Of a DNA stretch of 64,000 bases, positions 32,398-41,084 are shown in pieces; the first letter of the stretch is position 1, and every line of letters begins with the position of its first letter. The stretch is taken from positions 3,906,001 through 3,970,000 of the forward strand of contig NZ_NXNI01000001.1 in the NCBI RefSeq assembly GCF_002494345.1, in the 5' to 3' direction. Below the pieces are notes generated by a model. It was not told the DNA's origin. It saw nothing but the letters and a program-made list of their open reading frames with translations, and searched no databases. The translations under genes and the position numbers were made by a program. This DNA comes from Natrinema ejinorense (lineage in GTDB: Archaea > Halobacteriota > Halobacteria > Halobacteriales > Natrialbaceae).

Positions 32398-34311
32398 TCA
32401 GCCGGAGCCGTCCCTCCCGGCGTCGGATTCGTCGGGTATCGATCCGACGTCGGCGTCGGACGTCGTCACGTTCGTGATCTCGAACCGAGCACCGCCGGCC
32501 GATCCGTTCCGAGCCGTGACCGACCAGCCGTGAGCCTCGGCGATTTCCGTGACGATCGCCAGCCCGAAGCCGGTCCCGTCCGGCTTCGTCGTATAGCCGA
32601 ACTCGAACACCGAGTCCGTATCGGCCGGCAGTCCCACGCCCGTGTCCTCGACGTAGAACCCACGTCGGCTCGTCTCGTCGCCGGTCGAGTCCCCATCAGC
32701 CGCGAGCGACCCGACGGTGACGACCAGCGGCTCCGTCTCGCCGGTGCCGGCCTCGTCGGTTCCATGCTTGACCGAATTTCGGAACAGGTTCTCGAACAGC
32801 GTCCGAAGTCGAGCGTCGTCGCCGTACACTCGCATCTCGCCGTCGATCTCGAGACGGGCACCACCGGTATCGACGGTCGACCACGCGTCGCGAGCCACGC
32901 CGGCAAGCGGGAGCCATTCCCGCTCGCCGATCGTTTTGCCCTGCCGGGCCAACTGCAACAGCCCGTCGACGAGTTCCCCCATCCGCGACAGCGACCACTG
33001 CAGTTCGTCGACGTGTCGACTGTCCAGTTGCTCGTCGAGGGGGTCGAGATGCCCCTGTGCGACGTTCAGCGGGTTTCGGAGGTCGTGGCTGACGAGGCTG
33101 GCGAACTGTTCGAGCCGGTCGTTCTGGCGCTCGAGTTCGCGTCGGTAGCGTTCCTGTTGGGTGATATCGCGGAACGCGTGGACGGTTCCGGCGAACTCGC
33201 CGTCCTCGAGCGGGAGCAATTTCGTATGGACATCGTAGATCCGTTCGTCGCCGTCGGGTCGGCGAAAGCGGACGTTGTACGTGGCTTTCTCGTCGTCGGT
33301 GTCCGCGGAGAGGAGCTGACGGACGGCCTCGATGTACTGATCGATCGTCGACTCGCGATAGTATCCGCGTTCGATGAGCGTCGGAAACGCCATCCCCAGG
33401 AGTTCGTCTTTGGTCTCCTCGAATTTGGACAGATACTCGTCGTTCAACCAGACGATAGTCGCGTCCGCATCGAGTACGAACAGCCCGAACGGTGCGGTCT
33501 CGAGGATCGTCTCGTCCCGGTAGCGTTCGCGGCGTCGTTCCTCGTGGCGTGTGAGTTTCCGAACGATGCCGATGGAGCCGGCGGGCTCGTCGTCGATATC
33601 CAGCGGTGCGACGCTCATCTCGCCGTCCCGTCGTCCATCCCCGGTTTCGAACGTCCACTCGAAGCGCGATCTCTCCGGGGGCGCTGCTGTGGTCTCTGGG
33701 TCCGACACATCGCTTGCACCTGCGGCCGTTTCGTCGGTGAGAAACGTCCCGATGGTCGACCCGAGCAGTCGATCTCGGTCGTACCCCAGCCAGTCGACCG
33801 CCGCGTCGTTTACCATCGTAATCGTCCCGTTCCGATCGAAGAGACAGATCGGGTCGGCAGCGTTCTCGACGACCGACCGGTACCGCTCGAGTTGCCGATC
33901 GATCTCCGCTCGACGGTCTTCCACACGGCGTTTCTCGACGGCGTTCTCGATTCGATGTGCGAGGACCGTATACTGGGCGGTGGCAGTCTCCTTTCGCAGG
34001 TAGTCGGTCACGCCGGCATCGATCGCCTTGCGTGCGATCTCCGCCGGATCAGCGCCCGTAACTAGGAGAAACGGGACGTCCGGATCGCGGTCACGGACGG
34101 CCTGGAAGAACTCGAGTCCGTTCATTCCGGGCATCTCGTAGTCGCTGATGAGACAGTCGACATCGACGTCGTCGAGGATCGCAAGCCCCGCACGCCCGCT
34201 GTCAGCGGTCGTTACGTCGAACTCGTCGTTCGTTCGCTCGAGGGCGGTCGCGAGGAAGTCGCGAACGCTCGGATCGTCGTCGACACACAGGACGTGGATC
34301 CTCGCTGACAT
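32398..34311 (-). CDS. hybrid response regulator/PAS/histidine kinase
   Basis: A 637-residue soluble signalling protein. Order: receiver domain (residues 1-120, phospho-acceptor D57 in LISDYEMPG, with Lys in YLRKE), two PAS domains (about 140-255 and 275-390), histidine kinase core with H409 in SLVSHDLRNPLN, N box FENLFRNSVKHG, G1 VEDTGVGLP and G2 TKPDGTGFGLAI. No membrane segment, so it senses an intracellular cue through PAS. Receiver at the N-terminus in front of PAS and kinase is a common haloarchaeal layout. Divergent from the radical SAM gene with 122 bases between starts. Confidence 0.92.
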   Translation of the reverse strand: MSARIHVLCVDDDPSVRDFLATALERTNDEFDVTTADSGRAGLAILDDVDVDCLISDYEMPGMNGLEFFQAVRDRDPDVPFLLVTGADPAEIARKAIDAGVTDYLRKETATAQYTVLAHRIENAVEKRRVEDRRAEIDRQLERYRSVVENAADPICLFDRNGTITMVNDAAVDWLGYDRDRLLGSTIGTFLTDETAAGASDVSDPETTAAPPERSRFEWTFETGDGRRDGEMSVAPLDIDDEPAGSIGIVRKLTRHEERRRERYRDETILETAPFGLFVLDADATIVWLNDEYLSKFEETKDELLGMAFPTLIERGYYRESTIDQYIEAVRQLLSADTDDEKATYNVRFRRPDGDERIYDVHTKLLPLEDGEFAGTVHAFRDITQQERYRRELERQNDRLEQFASLVSHDLRNPLNVAQGHLDPLDEQLDSRHVDELQWSLSRMGELVDGLLQLARQGKTIGEREWLPLAGVARDAWSTVDTGGARLEIDGEMRVYGDDARLRTLFENLFRNSVKHGTDEAGTGETEPLVVTVGSLAADGDSTGDETSRRGFYVEDTGVGLPADTDSVFEFGYTTKPDGTGFGLAIVTEIAEAHGWSVTARNGSAGGARFEITNVTTSDADVGSIPDESDAGRDGSG

Positions 34312-34433
34312 CGGCTGTTCTCCCTTCCATCCCCATCGTATAATAACATGTGGCTAGAAACGAGGCGTCGACACGCTCCAGTCCACTGCAGTTTCGCACG
34401 GCTTTTGAGGCTCGGGTGGCTACGTTCCGTCGA

Positions 34434-35429
34434 ATGATCTCGAAGGGCTGTGAGCAGTGTGCGAAAGGTGGCAAGATGGTGCTGTTCGTCTATGGCTACT
34501 GCGACCAGCGCGACTGCTTTTACTGCCCGCTCGGGGAGAACCGCAAGAACGTCACCGACGTCTACGCTAACGAGCGACTCGTCGAAGCGGACGAGGACGT
34601 GCTCACCGAGGCCCACCGAATGGACGCGCTGGGCACGTCGATCACCGGCGGCGAGCCCCAGGAGGCGCTCGGCCGGACCTGTCACTACCTCGAGTTGCTC
34701 AAAGACGAGTTCGGCGAGGATCACCACACCCACCTCTATACCGGTATCACCGGCGGCCGCGAGAACATGCGGCGACTCTCCGAGGCCGGCTTGGACGAGA
34801 TTCGGTTCCATCCGCCGTACGAACAGTGGGGGGACCTCCACGGGACCGAGTGGGAGGAGATCCTCTACATCGCCCGCGAAGAAGGGCTCACCCCCGCGTT
34901 CGAGATTCCAGGCATCCGCCCCGAGACGGAGTTCCTCGAACTCATCGACGAGGGCGCAGCCGAGTTCTGTAACGTCAACGAGTTCGAGATGAGCGACGGG
35001 AACTACCGACGGATGCAAGAACAAGGGTTCGAACTCAAGGAAGACCACATGAGCGCCGTCGACGGCTCCCGCGAAGAGATCCTCGAGGTGATGGGCGACC
35101 ACGAGAAGGTCTACTTCTGTACGTCCGTATTCAAGGACGCTGCCCAGCATCGTCGCCGCCTCAAACGCATGGCCCGCAACATCCGCCGCGAGTTCGACGA
35201 CGTCACCGACGACGGCACGCTCGTCTACGGCAAGACCCACGCCGACCCCGCGGAGTTCGAAGCCCTGGGCGTCCCCGAGGAGTTCTACACCGTCAAACCC
35301 GACCACGTCGAGGTCGCCTGGTGGCTCTTAGAGGAGATGATCGAGGACGGCGACCTCGACGACGGCGAAATCGTCGAGCAGTATCCGACCTACGACGGAC
35401 AGGTCGTCGAGCGGACGCCGTTAGCGTGA
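34434..35429 (+). CDS. radical SAM protein with CX4CX2C cluster motif
   Basis: A 331-residue radical SAM enzyme. The ATG at 34434 (MISKGCEQCAKGG) is used; the frame upstream is non-coding. The cluster motif is YGYCDQRDCFYCPLGENR: C23-x4-C28-x2-C31, one residue longer in the first gap than canonical CX3CX2C. GTSITGGEPQEAL matches the SAM-binding GGE motif. A further C6/C9 pair sits at the N-terminus. Archaeal members of this group are conserved but of unknown reaction. The C-terminal coding end (QVVERTPLA) is repeated twice downstream in non-coding DNA. Confidence 0.88.
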   Translation: MISKGCEQCAKGGKMVLFVYGYCDQRDCFYCPLGENRKNVTDVYANERLVEADEDVLTEAHRMDALGTSITGGEPQEALGRTCHYLELLKDEFGEDHHTHLYTGITGGRENMRRLSEAGLDEIRFHPPYEQWGDLHGTEWEEILYIAREEGLTPAFEIPGIRPETEFLELIDEGAAEFCNVNEFEMSDGNYRRMQEQGFELKEDHMSAVDGSREEILEVMGDHEKVYFCTSVFKDAAQHRRRLKRMARNIRREFDDVTDDGTLVYGKTHADPAEFEALGVPEEFYTVKPDHVEVAWWLLEEMIEDGDLDDGEIVEQYPTYDGQVVERTPLA

Positions 35430-35698
35430 GTACCGCGAGCGAGCGAAGCGAGTGAGCGGTTTTTTGGTGGAGATTTTTCGAGGAGGGTGAACGCAGTGAA
35501 CCCGACGAGAAAAAGGTCCACGTGGCAGGTCGTCGAGCGGACGCCGCTGGCATAAAGACCGCGAGCGAACGCGGTGAGCGAGCGGCTTTTTGATGGTGAT
35601 TTTTGGAGGTGGGTGAGCGAAGCGAACCCGACGAGAAAAAAGGTCCACGTGGCAGGTCGTCGAGCGGACGCCGCTAGCGGAGGACCGCGAGCGAACTG
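35400..35698. repeat. tandem array: two 126-127 base units plus partial third, carrying the radical SAM gene's 3' end
   Basis: Unit 1 35400-35525, unit 2 35526-35652, partial unit 3 35653-35698. Each unit begins with the coding end of the radical SAM gene (CAGGTCGTCGAGCGGACGCC, encoding QVVERTPLA), then a palindromic GCGAGCGA...GTGAGCGG segment, a T5-6 run, a second T5 run, an AACCCGACGAG segment, AAAAA and GGTCCACGTGG. Only the first copy is in the gene. Units differ at several positions, so the array is not recent. The T-runs make it a likely multi-hit terminator. Confidence 0.8.
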
Positions 35699-35858
35699 GG
35701 ATTCGCATCGATTGTGCACGCTATAACGATCGTCCCACAGCGTGCAACCCCCCGAATATGGCCGTCTCGAGACTATCGTGTCCCGTTCATCGCCGAGCGA
35801 GTCGGTGCCACTTATCCGGGTTGTAATAATGGCGGGTGTCCCGAAATGGGCGGCTACG

Positions 35859-36563
35859 ATGAAATCCCGAACCATAGCAGTCGTCGCGGTTGCACTGCTC
35901 GTCGCCCTCTCCGGGTGCAGTGCTCTCGGTGGATCGCAGGCGGATGACCAAGCGACCGAGTCCGATTCGGAGCCATTGAACGAAACCCAGTCGGAATCGA
36001 ACGGTTCCGACGACACAGAAACCGACACTAGCGACGACATCGAATCGAACGGAACTGCGAACGACACGGACGACGGAGACGACACTGCTGATGCGGAGTG
36101 GTCCCCGCCCGAGGAACCGAACCGTCCGATAGAAGACGAACGCGAGGATCGAATCGAATCCGTCGAGTTCGTCGACAAAGAACCCGTAGCGAGTGGTGAC
36201 GGCTACTCGAACTTCAACCTCGAGGTCGTTGCCAACACCAGCATGGAGGACGTCGATCCGCCGGAACACGGTGACGTGGAGGGTGAACCGTACTTCTTCG
36301 TCAAGATCAACGAGGACGAGCAGAAGCTACTCGAGCGAACGGATGAGGTTCGCATGGAAGAGAACGGGACGTTCCACATCGACGTTCGGCCGGCCGGTAT
36401 CGAAGAGTTCGGTGCGGGCTCGTTGACCGTCGAGGTTTTCCTGATGGACGAGGACAAAGACTGGGACGACATCTACGACTCCGTCGGCAGGGACATCCAG
36501 TACAACCCGGACGCGGACGACTCGTCCAGCACCGAGGACGGGTCGGAGACCAGCGAGAACTGA
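35859..36563 (+). CDS. secreted acidic lipoprotein, hypothetical
   Basis: About 234 residues. The start at 35859 gives MKSRTIAVVAVALLVALSGC, a Sec-type lipoprotein signal with lipobox LSGC at residues 17-20; an ATG 30 bases upstream is possible. Residues about 28-80 are a low-complexity Asp/Glu/Ser/Thr/Asn linker, typical of haloarchaeal surface proteins. The folded part (about 90-215) looks like an Ig or FxLYD-like beta domain (NFNLEVVANTSMEDVDPPEH, GTFHIDVRPAGIEEFGAG). No family assigned. The upstream 429 bases hold the repeat array and promoter only. Confidence 0.75.
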   Translation: MKSRTIAVVAVALLVALSGCSALGGSQADDQATESDSEPLNETQSESNGSDDTETDTSDDIESNGTANDTDDGDDTADAEWSPPEEPNRPIEDEREDRIESVEFVDKEPVASGDGYSNFNLEVVANTSMEDVDPPEHGDVEGEPYFFVKINEDEQKLLERTDEVRMEENGTFHIDVRPAGIEEFGAGSLTVEVFLMDEDKDWDDIYDSVGRDIQYNPDADDSSSTEDGSETSEN

Positions 36564-36599
36564 GCCTGCCGGCGGATCGACCGTCCCGGACCGAGACGA

Positions 36600-37937
36600 T
36601 CACTCCACCTCGGTCGGATCGACGCCCGGCAGCGTGATGAGGTTTTCCCGGCCGATCCGGAGCTTCTCGATCTCGTCGTCGTCGTCCATCTTCGAGAGGA
36701 GTTGTGAGACCTTGGCGTTCGACCAGCCGGTCTCCGTGACGATGGACGCCTGTTTCATCCGACCGCCGTTTCGTTTGAGCAATCGAAGGACGCGTTCCTC
36801 GTCGCTTAACAGTTCGGGATCGATTTCGTCGTCAACCGGTTCCTCGAACTCGAGGTGGGTGCCCGATCCGCCGTCGGTATCGGCGGCTGCGGGCGAGTCG
36901 ACCGCCGCGTTGGCGACCGGTTCGGCGCCCCCATCGCCGTGGGTCGTGGTCCCATCGGAACCGTTCCCGTCACGTTCGCGGGGATCGAGTCGCTTCAACA
37001 GCCCGAGTGGCCCGGTGGTTGCGAGCGACGCCAGCGGATCGGTCGCCCCCTCCCGGTCGTCGTCGGTCTTTCGCCTCGCGAGGACGTAGCCGCCAGCCCC
37101 GATGAGGGCGACGACTCCGAGCAGCGCAGCGATCAGCACGGTCGTATTCGAGTTCGGCGAATTCGGGCCAGCTCCCTGAAGGAGCGTCATCTCGAGCCCG
37201 TCCTCCTCGAAGTGATAGGGCCCGTTCCAGACGAGCGAGCCGTTTTCGGTCCCTGTCGGCGCGTCGACGAAGCCGTAGTTCTCCGGGGGTTCGATGACGA
37301 GCCGTTGCCAGCTCGCTAACGACTCGAACAGGAGTCCCTCGGTCGTCTGGAAGCTGTCGCCGACGCGAATCCGATCCCCGTCGACGGTTCCGAAATTCGT
37401 CCAGGTGAACGAATACGAAAGGATACCGACCCGGACATCGTCGCCGTTTGTGGCCGGTTCGTCGTCGGTATCGAGGGGTTCGATTCGTGCCCCGTCCCAG
37501 CCGGCGTTCTCGATGTCCATCTCGCGGCTGTTCGACTCGGCGACGCGGCTCGCGTACCGGTCGAACACTCGCGGATCGTACTGTGGGTCTCGCTGGCCCG
37601 CCATGACCGCGTCGGCGTAGTCGTGGAAGGTTTCGGCCTCGGAGTCGTCGGTCACGAGGAACCGGCTTTCGATATACCATTCGGCATCGCCATCGTCGGT
37701 GATTCGAACCCGGATCACCTGCCGCGTCTCGGGGCTCTCGAGGGGCGACGAGGACGATTGGAGGGCCGATACCGACTCTGGCTGCTCGAGGGCTAAGGCT
37801 GGGAAGGGAGACGTCGGCGGGGACCGCTCACCAGTCGTCGACGCAGGCGCCGACGGTGTGGCGGCGGCCACTGCCCCCAGACCGGACGTAGCGAGGAGGA
37901 CTGTGAGGGCGAGTGCGGCGGCGGTGGACATCCGCAT
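36600..37937 (-). CDS. membrane-anchored winged-helix regulator with extracellular domain
   Basis: A 445-residue protein: signal/first helix at residues 1-25 (MRMSTAAALALTVLLATSG), an extracellular beta-rich domain (about 60-260; VIRVRITDDGDAEWYIESRF, FDRYASRVAESN), a membrane helix near residues 272-295 (TVLIAALLGVVALIGAGGYV), an acidic linker, and a C-terminal winged-helix (about 385-440; LSDEERVLRLLKRNGGRMKQ, then SIVTETGWSNAKVSQLLSKM). Haloarchaea have a family with this layout (DUF7345/DUF7343 type as I recall). It probably senses surface conditions and binds DNA while in the membrane. Divergent from the exported protein at 38107. Confidence 0.8.
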   Translation of the reverse strand: MRMSTAAALALTVLLATSGLGAVAAATPSAPASTTGERSPPTSPFPALALEQPESVSALQSSSSPLESPETRQVIRVRITDDGDAEWYIESRFLVTDDSEAETFHDYADAVMAGQRDPQYDPRVFDRYASRVAESNSREMDIENAGWDGARIEPLDTDDEPATNGDDVRVGILSYSFTWTNFGTVDGDRIRVGDSFQTTEGLLFESLASWQRLVIEPPENYGFVDAPTGTENGSLVWNGPYHFEEDGLEMTLLQGAGPNSPNSNTTVLIAALLGVVALIGAGGYVLARRKTDDDREGATDPLASLATTGPLGLLKRLDPRERDGNGSDGTTTHGDGGAEPVANAAVDSPAAADTDGGSGTHLEFEEPVDDEIDPELLSDEERVLRLLKRNGGRMKQASIVTETGWSNAKVSQLLSKMDDDDEIEKLRIGRENLITLPGVDPTEVE

Positions 37938-38106
37938 GTGTACCAATTGGGTGGTTTCCACGGGGAAAAAACACTTTCCATCGATAATAAACTCCTTCTG
38001 ACGCGGCTGAACGGCGTAATACGTCGTAACCGGGTCTGTAACGGGCGTCTCCGTGCCTGACCGATAGACGACCAGTTTTTGTATCAGGAGGCCATACGGT
38101 GTGGCG

Positions 38107-39336
38107 ATGAACAACGCGACGCCTGCCCTCCTCGCGTTCCTCCTCGTCCTCTCGCTGCCTGCGATGACCGTCGTCGCAGCGGCCCCTAGCGGCGAGCGCC
38201 TCGACGGATCGGCGGCGACCCTCCAGCAGGAACTCCCGGATCGAACGGCCCCGGTCGAGGCCGAGAACACGACCAACCGTCTCCCCTTGACCGGTGACGT
38301 CAGAAGCGAGTACACCGACTACGGGAGCGGCCTCGGGCTGGTTTTCGCGAATGCCGACGACGAACTCAGGCTCGACTACGAGCAGTACACGCTCGTCGAC
38401 GACGAGTTCGACGATGCAACCACTGAGCAGCAAGCAGCGATGGTCCAGCAGGCCTACGAGCGTATCAACGAACGGGCCGACGAACTCGAGCAACGCGAGC
38501 GCGAGGCGGTACGAGCATACGCAGCCGGCGAGCAATCGACGAACGAACTCCTCCAGACGTTGCTGCGAAACCACAAGGAGGCGGCGATGCTGGCCGATAC
38601 CCTTCGGGAACTCGAGGGACGAGCAAACCAGGTCTCCGGGTATTCGCTGCCGGCTGACTACTCCGACTACAAGACCCTGGAGTACCATCGAACGCCGCTC
38701 CGAGAGAACCTCGAAGCACTCACCGATCGGCCGACACGCGGGAGCGGACTCGACGTGACCGTCTCGGCTTCACAGACGGGGTACAGCCTCGCGATGGTAG
38801 ACGGGGACCGATACCTCGTCGAAACGGCCAGATTCGATAATCGCGACCAAACTGGCTCGAACCAGCTCGACCACAGCGACGCGTACAATCACGCGGAGGA
38901 CCTCTACCCATGGGCCTCCAGCGACGACGGGCCCCACTTCCAGGAAAACAGTCCTGATCACTACTGGGCGGAGCCGAAGCTTGATCAGGGCCGGCTCGAT
39001 TTCTACTTCAATACCCAGACCGGAAACGTCTATCGCGAGACACAGGAACTGACCACACAATCGCTCCCCGTAACGGACGAGACGACGCGGTCCAATGACG
39101 GGCTCGAGCTGTCGATCAACGAGACGCCGCCGGCGGAGAACGTTAACAGTCCGATCGAGGTGACGGTGACCGACCAGGCGACCGGCGAACCCGAGCAGGC
39201 AACCATCATCATTGACGGGATCGAAATCGGGAAAACCGGCGAGGACGGGTCGCTGTGGATCGTTCCAACCCTCGGCCAATCAGAGCTGACGGCACGGACT
39301 GCAAACGGGACCGTCAACGCGACGATCACGTCCTAA
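38107..39336 (+). CDS. exported coiled-coil protein, hypothetical
   Basis: About 409 residues. N-terminal Sec signal (ATPALLAFLLVLSLPAMTVVAAAP) followed by an acidic, helical domain (about residues 95-210) with coiled-coil heptads (ERINERADELEQREREAVRA), then beta-rich C-terminal domain ending in a PEGA/Ig-like strand set (PIEVTVTDQATGEPEQATII). Either GTG 38101 or ATG 38107 can start it. It resembles haloarchaeal DUF7096-type proteins that accompany the membrane-anchored winged-helix family; the divergent neighbour at 36600-37937 is such a protein, so the two may act together. Confidence 0.72.
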   Translation: MNNATPALLAFLLVLSLPAMTVVAAAPSGERLDGSAATLQQELPDRTAPVEAENTTNRLPLTGDVRSEYTDYGSGLGLVFANADDELRLDYEQYTLVDDEFDDATTEQQAAMVQQAYERINERADELEQREREAVRAYAAGEQSTNELLQTLLRNHKEAAMLADTLRELEGRANQVSGYSLPADYSDYKTLEYHRTPLRENLEALTDRPTRGSGLDVTVSASQTGYSLAMVDGDRYLVETARFDNRDQTGSNQLDHSDAYNHAEDLYPWASSDDGPHFQENSPDHYWAEPKLDQGRLDFYFNTQTGNVYRETQELTTQSLPVTDETTRSNDGLELSINETPPAENVNSPIEVTVTDQATGEPEQATIIIDGIEIGKTGEDGSLWIVPTLGQSELTARTANGTVNATITS

Positions 39337-39442
39337 TTCGGTGTGTCCGGACGGAGTCACGATTCGGCTTCGACCCGGGAACGTGTTTTTCCACGTCTGG
39401 GTTGACTGTCATTTATACGCGAAGGAGCGGCCAGAGCGATGC

Positions 39443-39949
39443 GTGATCCCAAAGCGGTTCCGTCCCCGACGACGCTCCACTTCGAGCGCGCCACGCGCGG
39501 TGAGCCCGCTCGTCGGCGTCCTCGCGTTGCTCGCAATTACCGTCTGCCTGGCGACGGTGGTCGCGGTCGGCGTCGGCGCATGGTCACTCGAGGCTCCCGG
39601 TCCGACGGCGACGTTCGAACTCTCGGCCGACGGCGACCGCTCCTCGATCACGATCGAGCACGTCGCCGGTGATCCCGTCGACGTCGAGGCACTCTCGGTG
39701 ACGATCGCGATAAACGGGACGGAACTCACCGAACAGCCGCCCGTCCCGTTCGTCGGCGCGAGCGGGTTCAATGGCTCACCCGAGGGCCCGTTCAATCGGG
39801 AGGCCGATCCGGAGTGGACGGCGGGAGAACGGGCCGGCGTGTCCGTCGCCGAGACGAACTCTCCGACGCTCGAGACGGACGATTCGATCACCGTCTCGCT
39901 CGACGTCGACGGCCGCCGGATCGCCGAACTCGAGACGACGGTCCGATGA
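39443..39949 (+). CDS. type IV pilin-like protein
   Basis: A 168-residue archaeal pilin-type protein. The GTG at 39443 is chosen because a TTTATA box at 39412-39417 lies 26-31 bases upstream. The N-terminus is basic (IPKRFRPRRRSTSSAPRAVS) and leads to a pilin hydrophobic helix (SPLVGVLALLAITVCLATVV). The RAVSPLVG segment is a PibD prepilin peptidase site of the haloarchaeal type. The remainder is a beta-rich, acidic extracellular domain. It is a minor or secreted pilin; no assembly genes are adjacent. Confidence 0.82.
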   Translation: MIPKRFRPRRRSTSSAPRAVSPLVGVLALLAITVCLATVVAVGVGAWSLEAPGPTATFELSADGDRSSITIEHVAGDPVDVEALSVTIAINGTELTEQPPVPFVGASGFNGSPEGPFNREADPEWTAGERAGVSVAETNSPTLETDDSITVSLDVDGRRIAELETTVR

Positions 39950-39970
39950 GGTCCGCTCGGCCCCGGGGCG

Positions 39971-40594
39971 TCACTCGGGTGCGCGTCCGATCGTCGTGAT
40001 CGCGACGTCGGGGTCGTAGGACGGACCCATGAACGCGTGTTTCACGTCCTCGAAACCGGCGGTTTTGAACATCTCGTCGGCCTCGTACTCGTCGTAAAAG
40101 AGCATGATCGAGTCGGCCAGCAGCTGGCTGATGACGTTGTCGGGATAGTTCGGGCCGACGACGAGCACCTGGCCGCCGGGTTTGAGCACGCGACGGAATT
40201 CCCGCAGCGCGAGGATCGGGGTCGGCCAGTACTCGATCGAACCCGACGACCAGACGACGTCGAACGTGTCCGTCGCAAACGGCAGCCGTTCGGCATCGCC
40301 GCGGTGGAAGTGAACCGGCGGCGCGCGTTTGCCGAACTTCTCGTAGGCCTGTTCGAGTTGGTGTTCGCTCTGGTCGAGCGCGTAGACCTCGTCGACGTGC
40401 TCGAGCAGCCCTTCGGTGGCGAAGCCGGTGCCACAGCCGACGTCGAGGACCGTCATGTCGTCCTCGATGTCGAGCAACGAAAGCGCCGCGGTGCGCATGT
40501 CCTCGGTCCAGATGAACGGGTTCACCTGATCGTAGACCCGTGAGAGGTACTTATAGAACAGTCGAGCACGGGCCTTGTTCTCGAGAAGTCCCAT
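39971..40594 (-). CDS. SAM-dependent methyltransferase, quinone/prenyl-type
   Basis: A 207-residue methyltransferase. The ATG at 40594 gives MGLLENKARARLFYKYLSRV. SAM motif TVLDVGCGTGFATEGL near residues 47-62; downstream FDVVWSSGSIEYWPTP and the conserved VLVVGPNYPDN. The pattern (YDQVNPFIWTEDMR) is close to MPBQ/MSBQ and menaquinone C-methyltransferases, which in haloarchaea probably methylate menaquinone. It lies just upstream of, and divergent from, the ATP synthase operon. Substrate by similarity only. Confidence 0.78.
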   Translation of the reverse strand: MGLLENKARARLFYKYLSRVYDQVNPFIWTEDMRTAALSLLDIEDDMTVLDVGCGTGFATEGLLEHVDEVYALDQSEHQLEQAYEKFGKRAPPVHFHRGDAERLPFATDTFDVVWSSGSIEYWPTPILALREFRRVLKPGGQVLVVGPNYPDNVISQLLADSIMLFYDEYEADEMFKTAGFEDVKHAFMGPSYDPDVAITTIGRAPE

Positions 40595-40751
40595 TAGTGA
40601 GGGGTTTCGATCGGATCGGCATATGTCTGCCGTTCCCGACGCTGTGAAGGCGAAGTAAAACGTGATTATCGTCCGTTCGGGCTCGGATCGCGCTGAGTCA
40701 CTTTCGCAACTACCATATACGCGCTCTGGCAAACGTCCGACTGCTTAGAAT

Positions 40752-41084
40752 ATGCCGAGGCCAGAGGTTCTCGAACGAATTAAGTCGGCGGAGGAAGAGG
40801 CCGACGAGATCGTCGCATTGGCAGACAACGACCGCGACGAGCGGATAGCCGAGGCCCGGGAACGTGCCGAGGAGATTCGCACGGAAGCGGAACAGGAGGC
40901 CAGGGAGCTCAAAGAGCGCCGCCTGGAGGAGGCTCGCGAGGAGATCGATGCGGAGTGCGAGCAGGTCCTCGAAGCAGGCGAACAGGAGCGTGAGGAACTC
41001 GCCGAGCGCGCCCGGAAACGGGTCGGCGACGTGACCGACCACGTCGTCGACCTGTTCCAGGAGGACGTCCATGCTCAGACCTGA
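40752..41084 (+). CDS. atpH: A-type ATP synthase subunit H (peripheral stalk)
   Basis: A 110-residue, almost purely helical coiled coil (EEEADEIVALADNDRDERIA, ELKERRLEEAREEIDAECEQ) ending in a short globular stretch. This is the A-type ATP synthase subunit H/G-like stalk protein, pairing with subunit E to hold the motor to subunit I. First gene of the atp operon; a TATA-like CATATAC (about 40715-40722) lies about 33 bases ahead. Its stop overlaps the start of atpI by 14 bases. Confidence 0.92.
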   Translation: MPRPEVLERIKSAEEEADEIVALADNDRDERIAEARERAEEIRTEAEQEARELKERRLEEAREEIDAECEQVLEAGEQEREELAERARKRVGDVTDHVVDLFQEDVHAQT

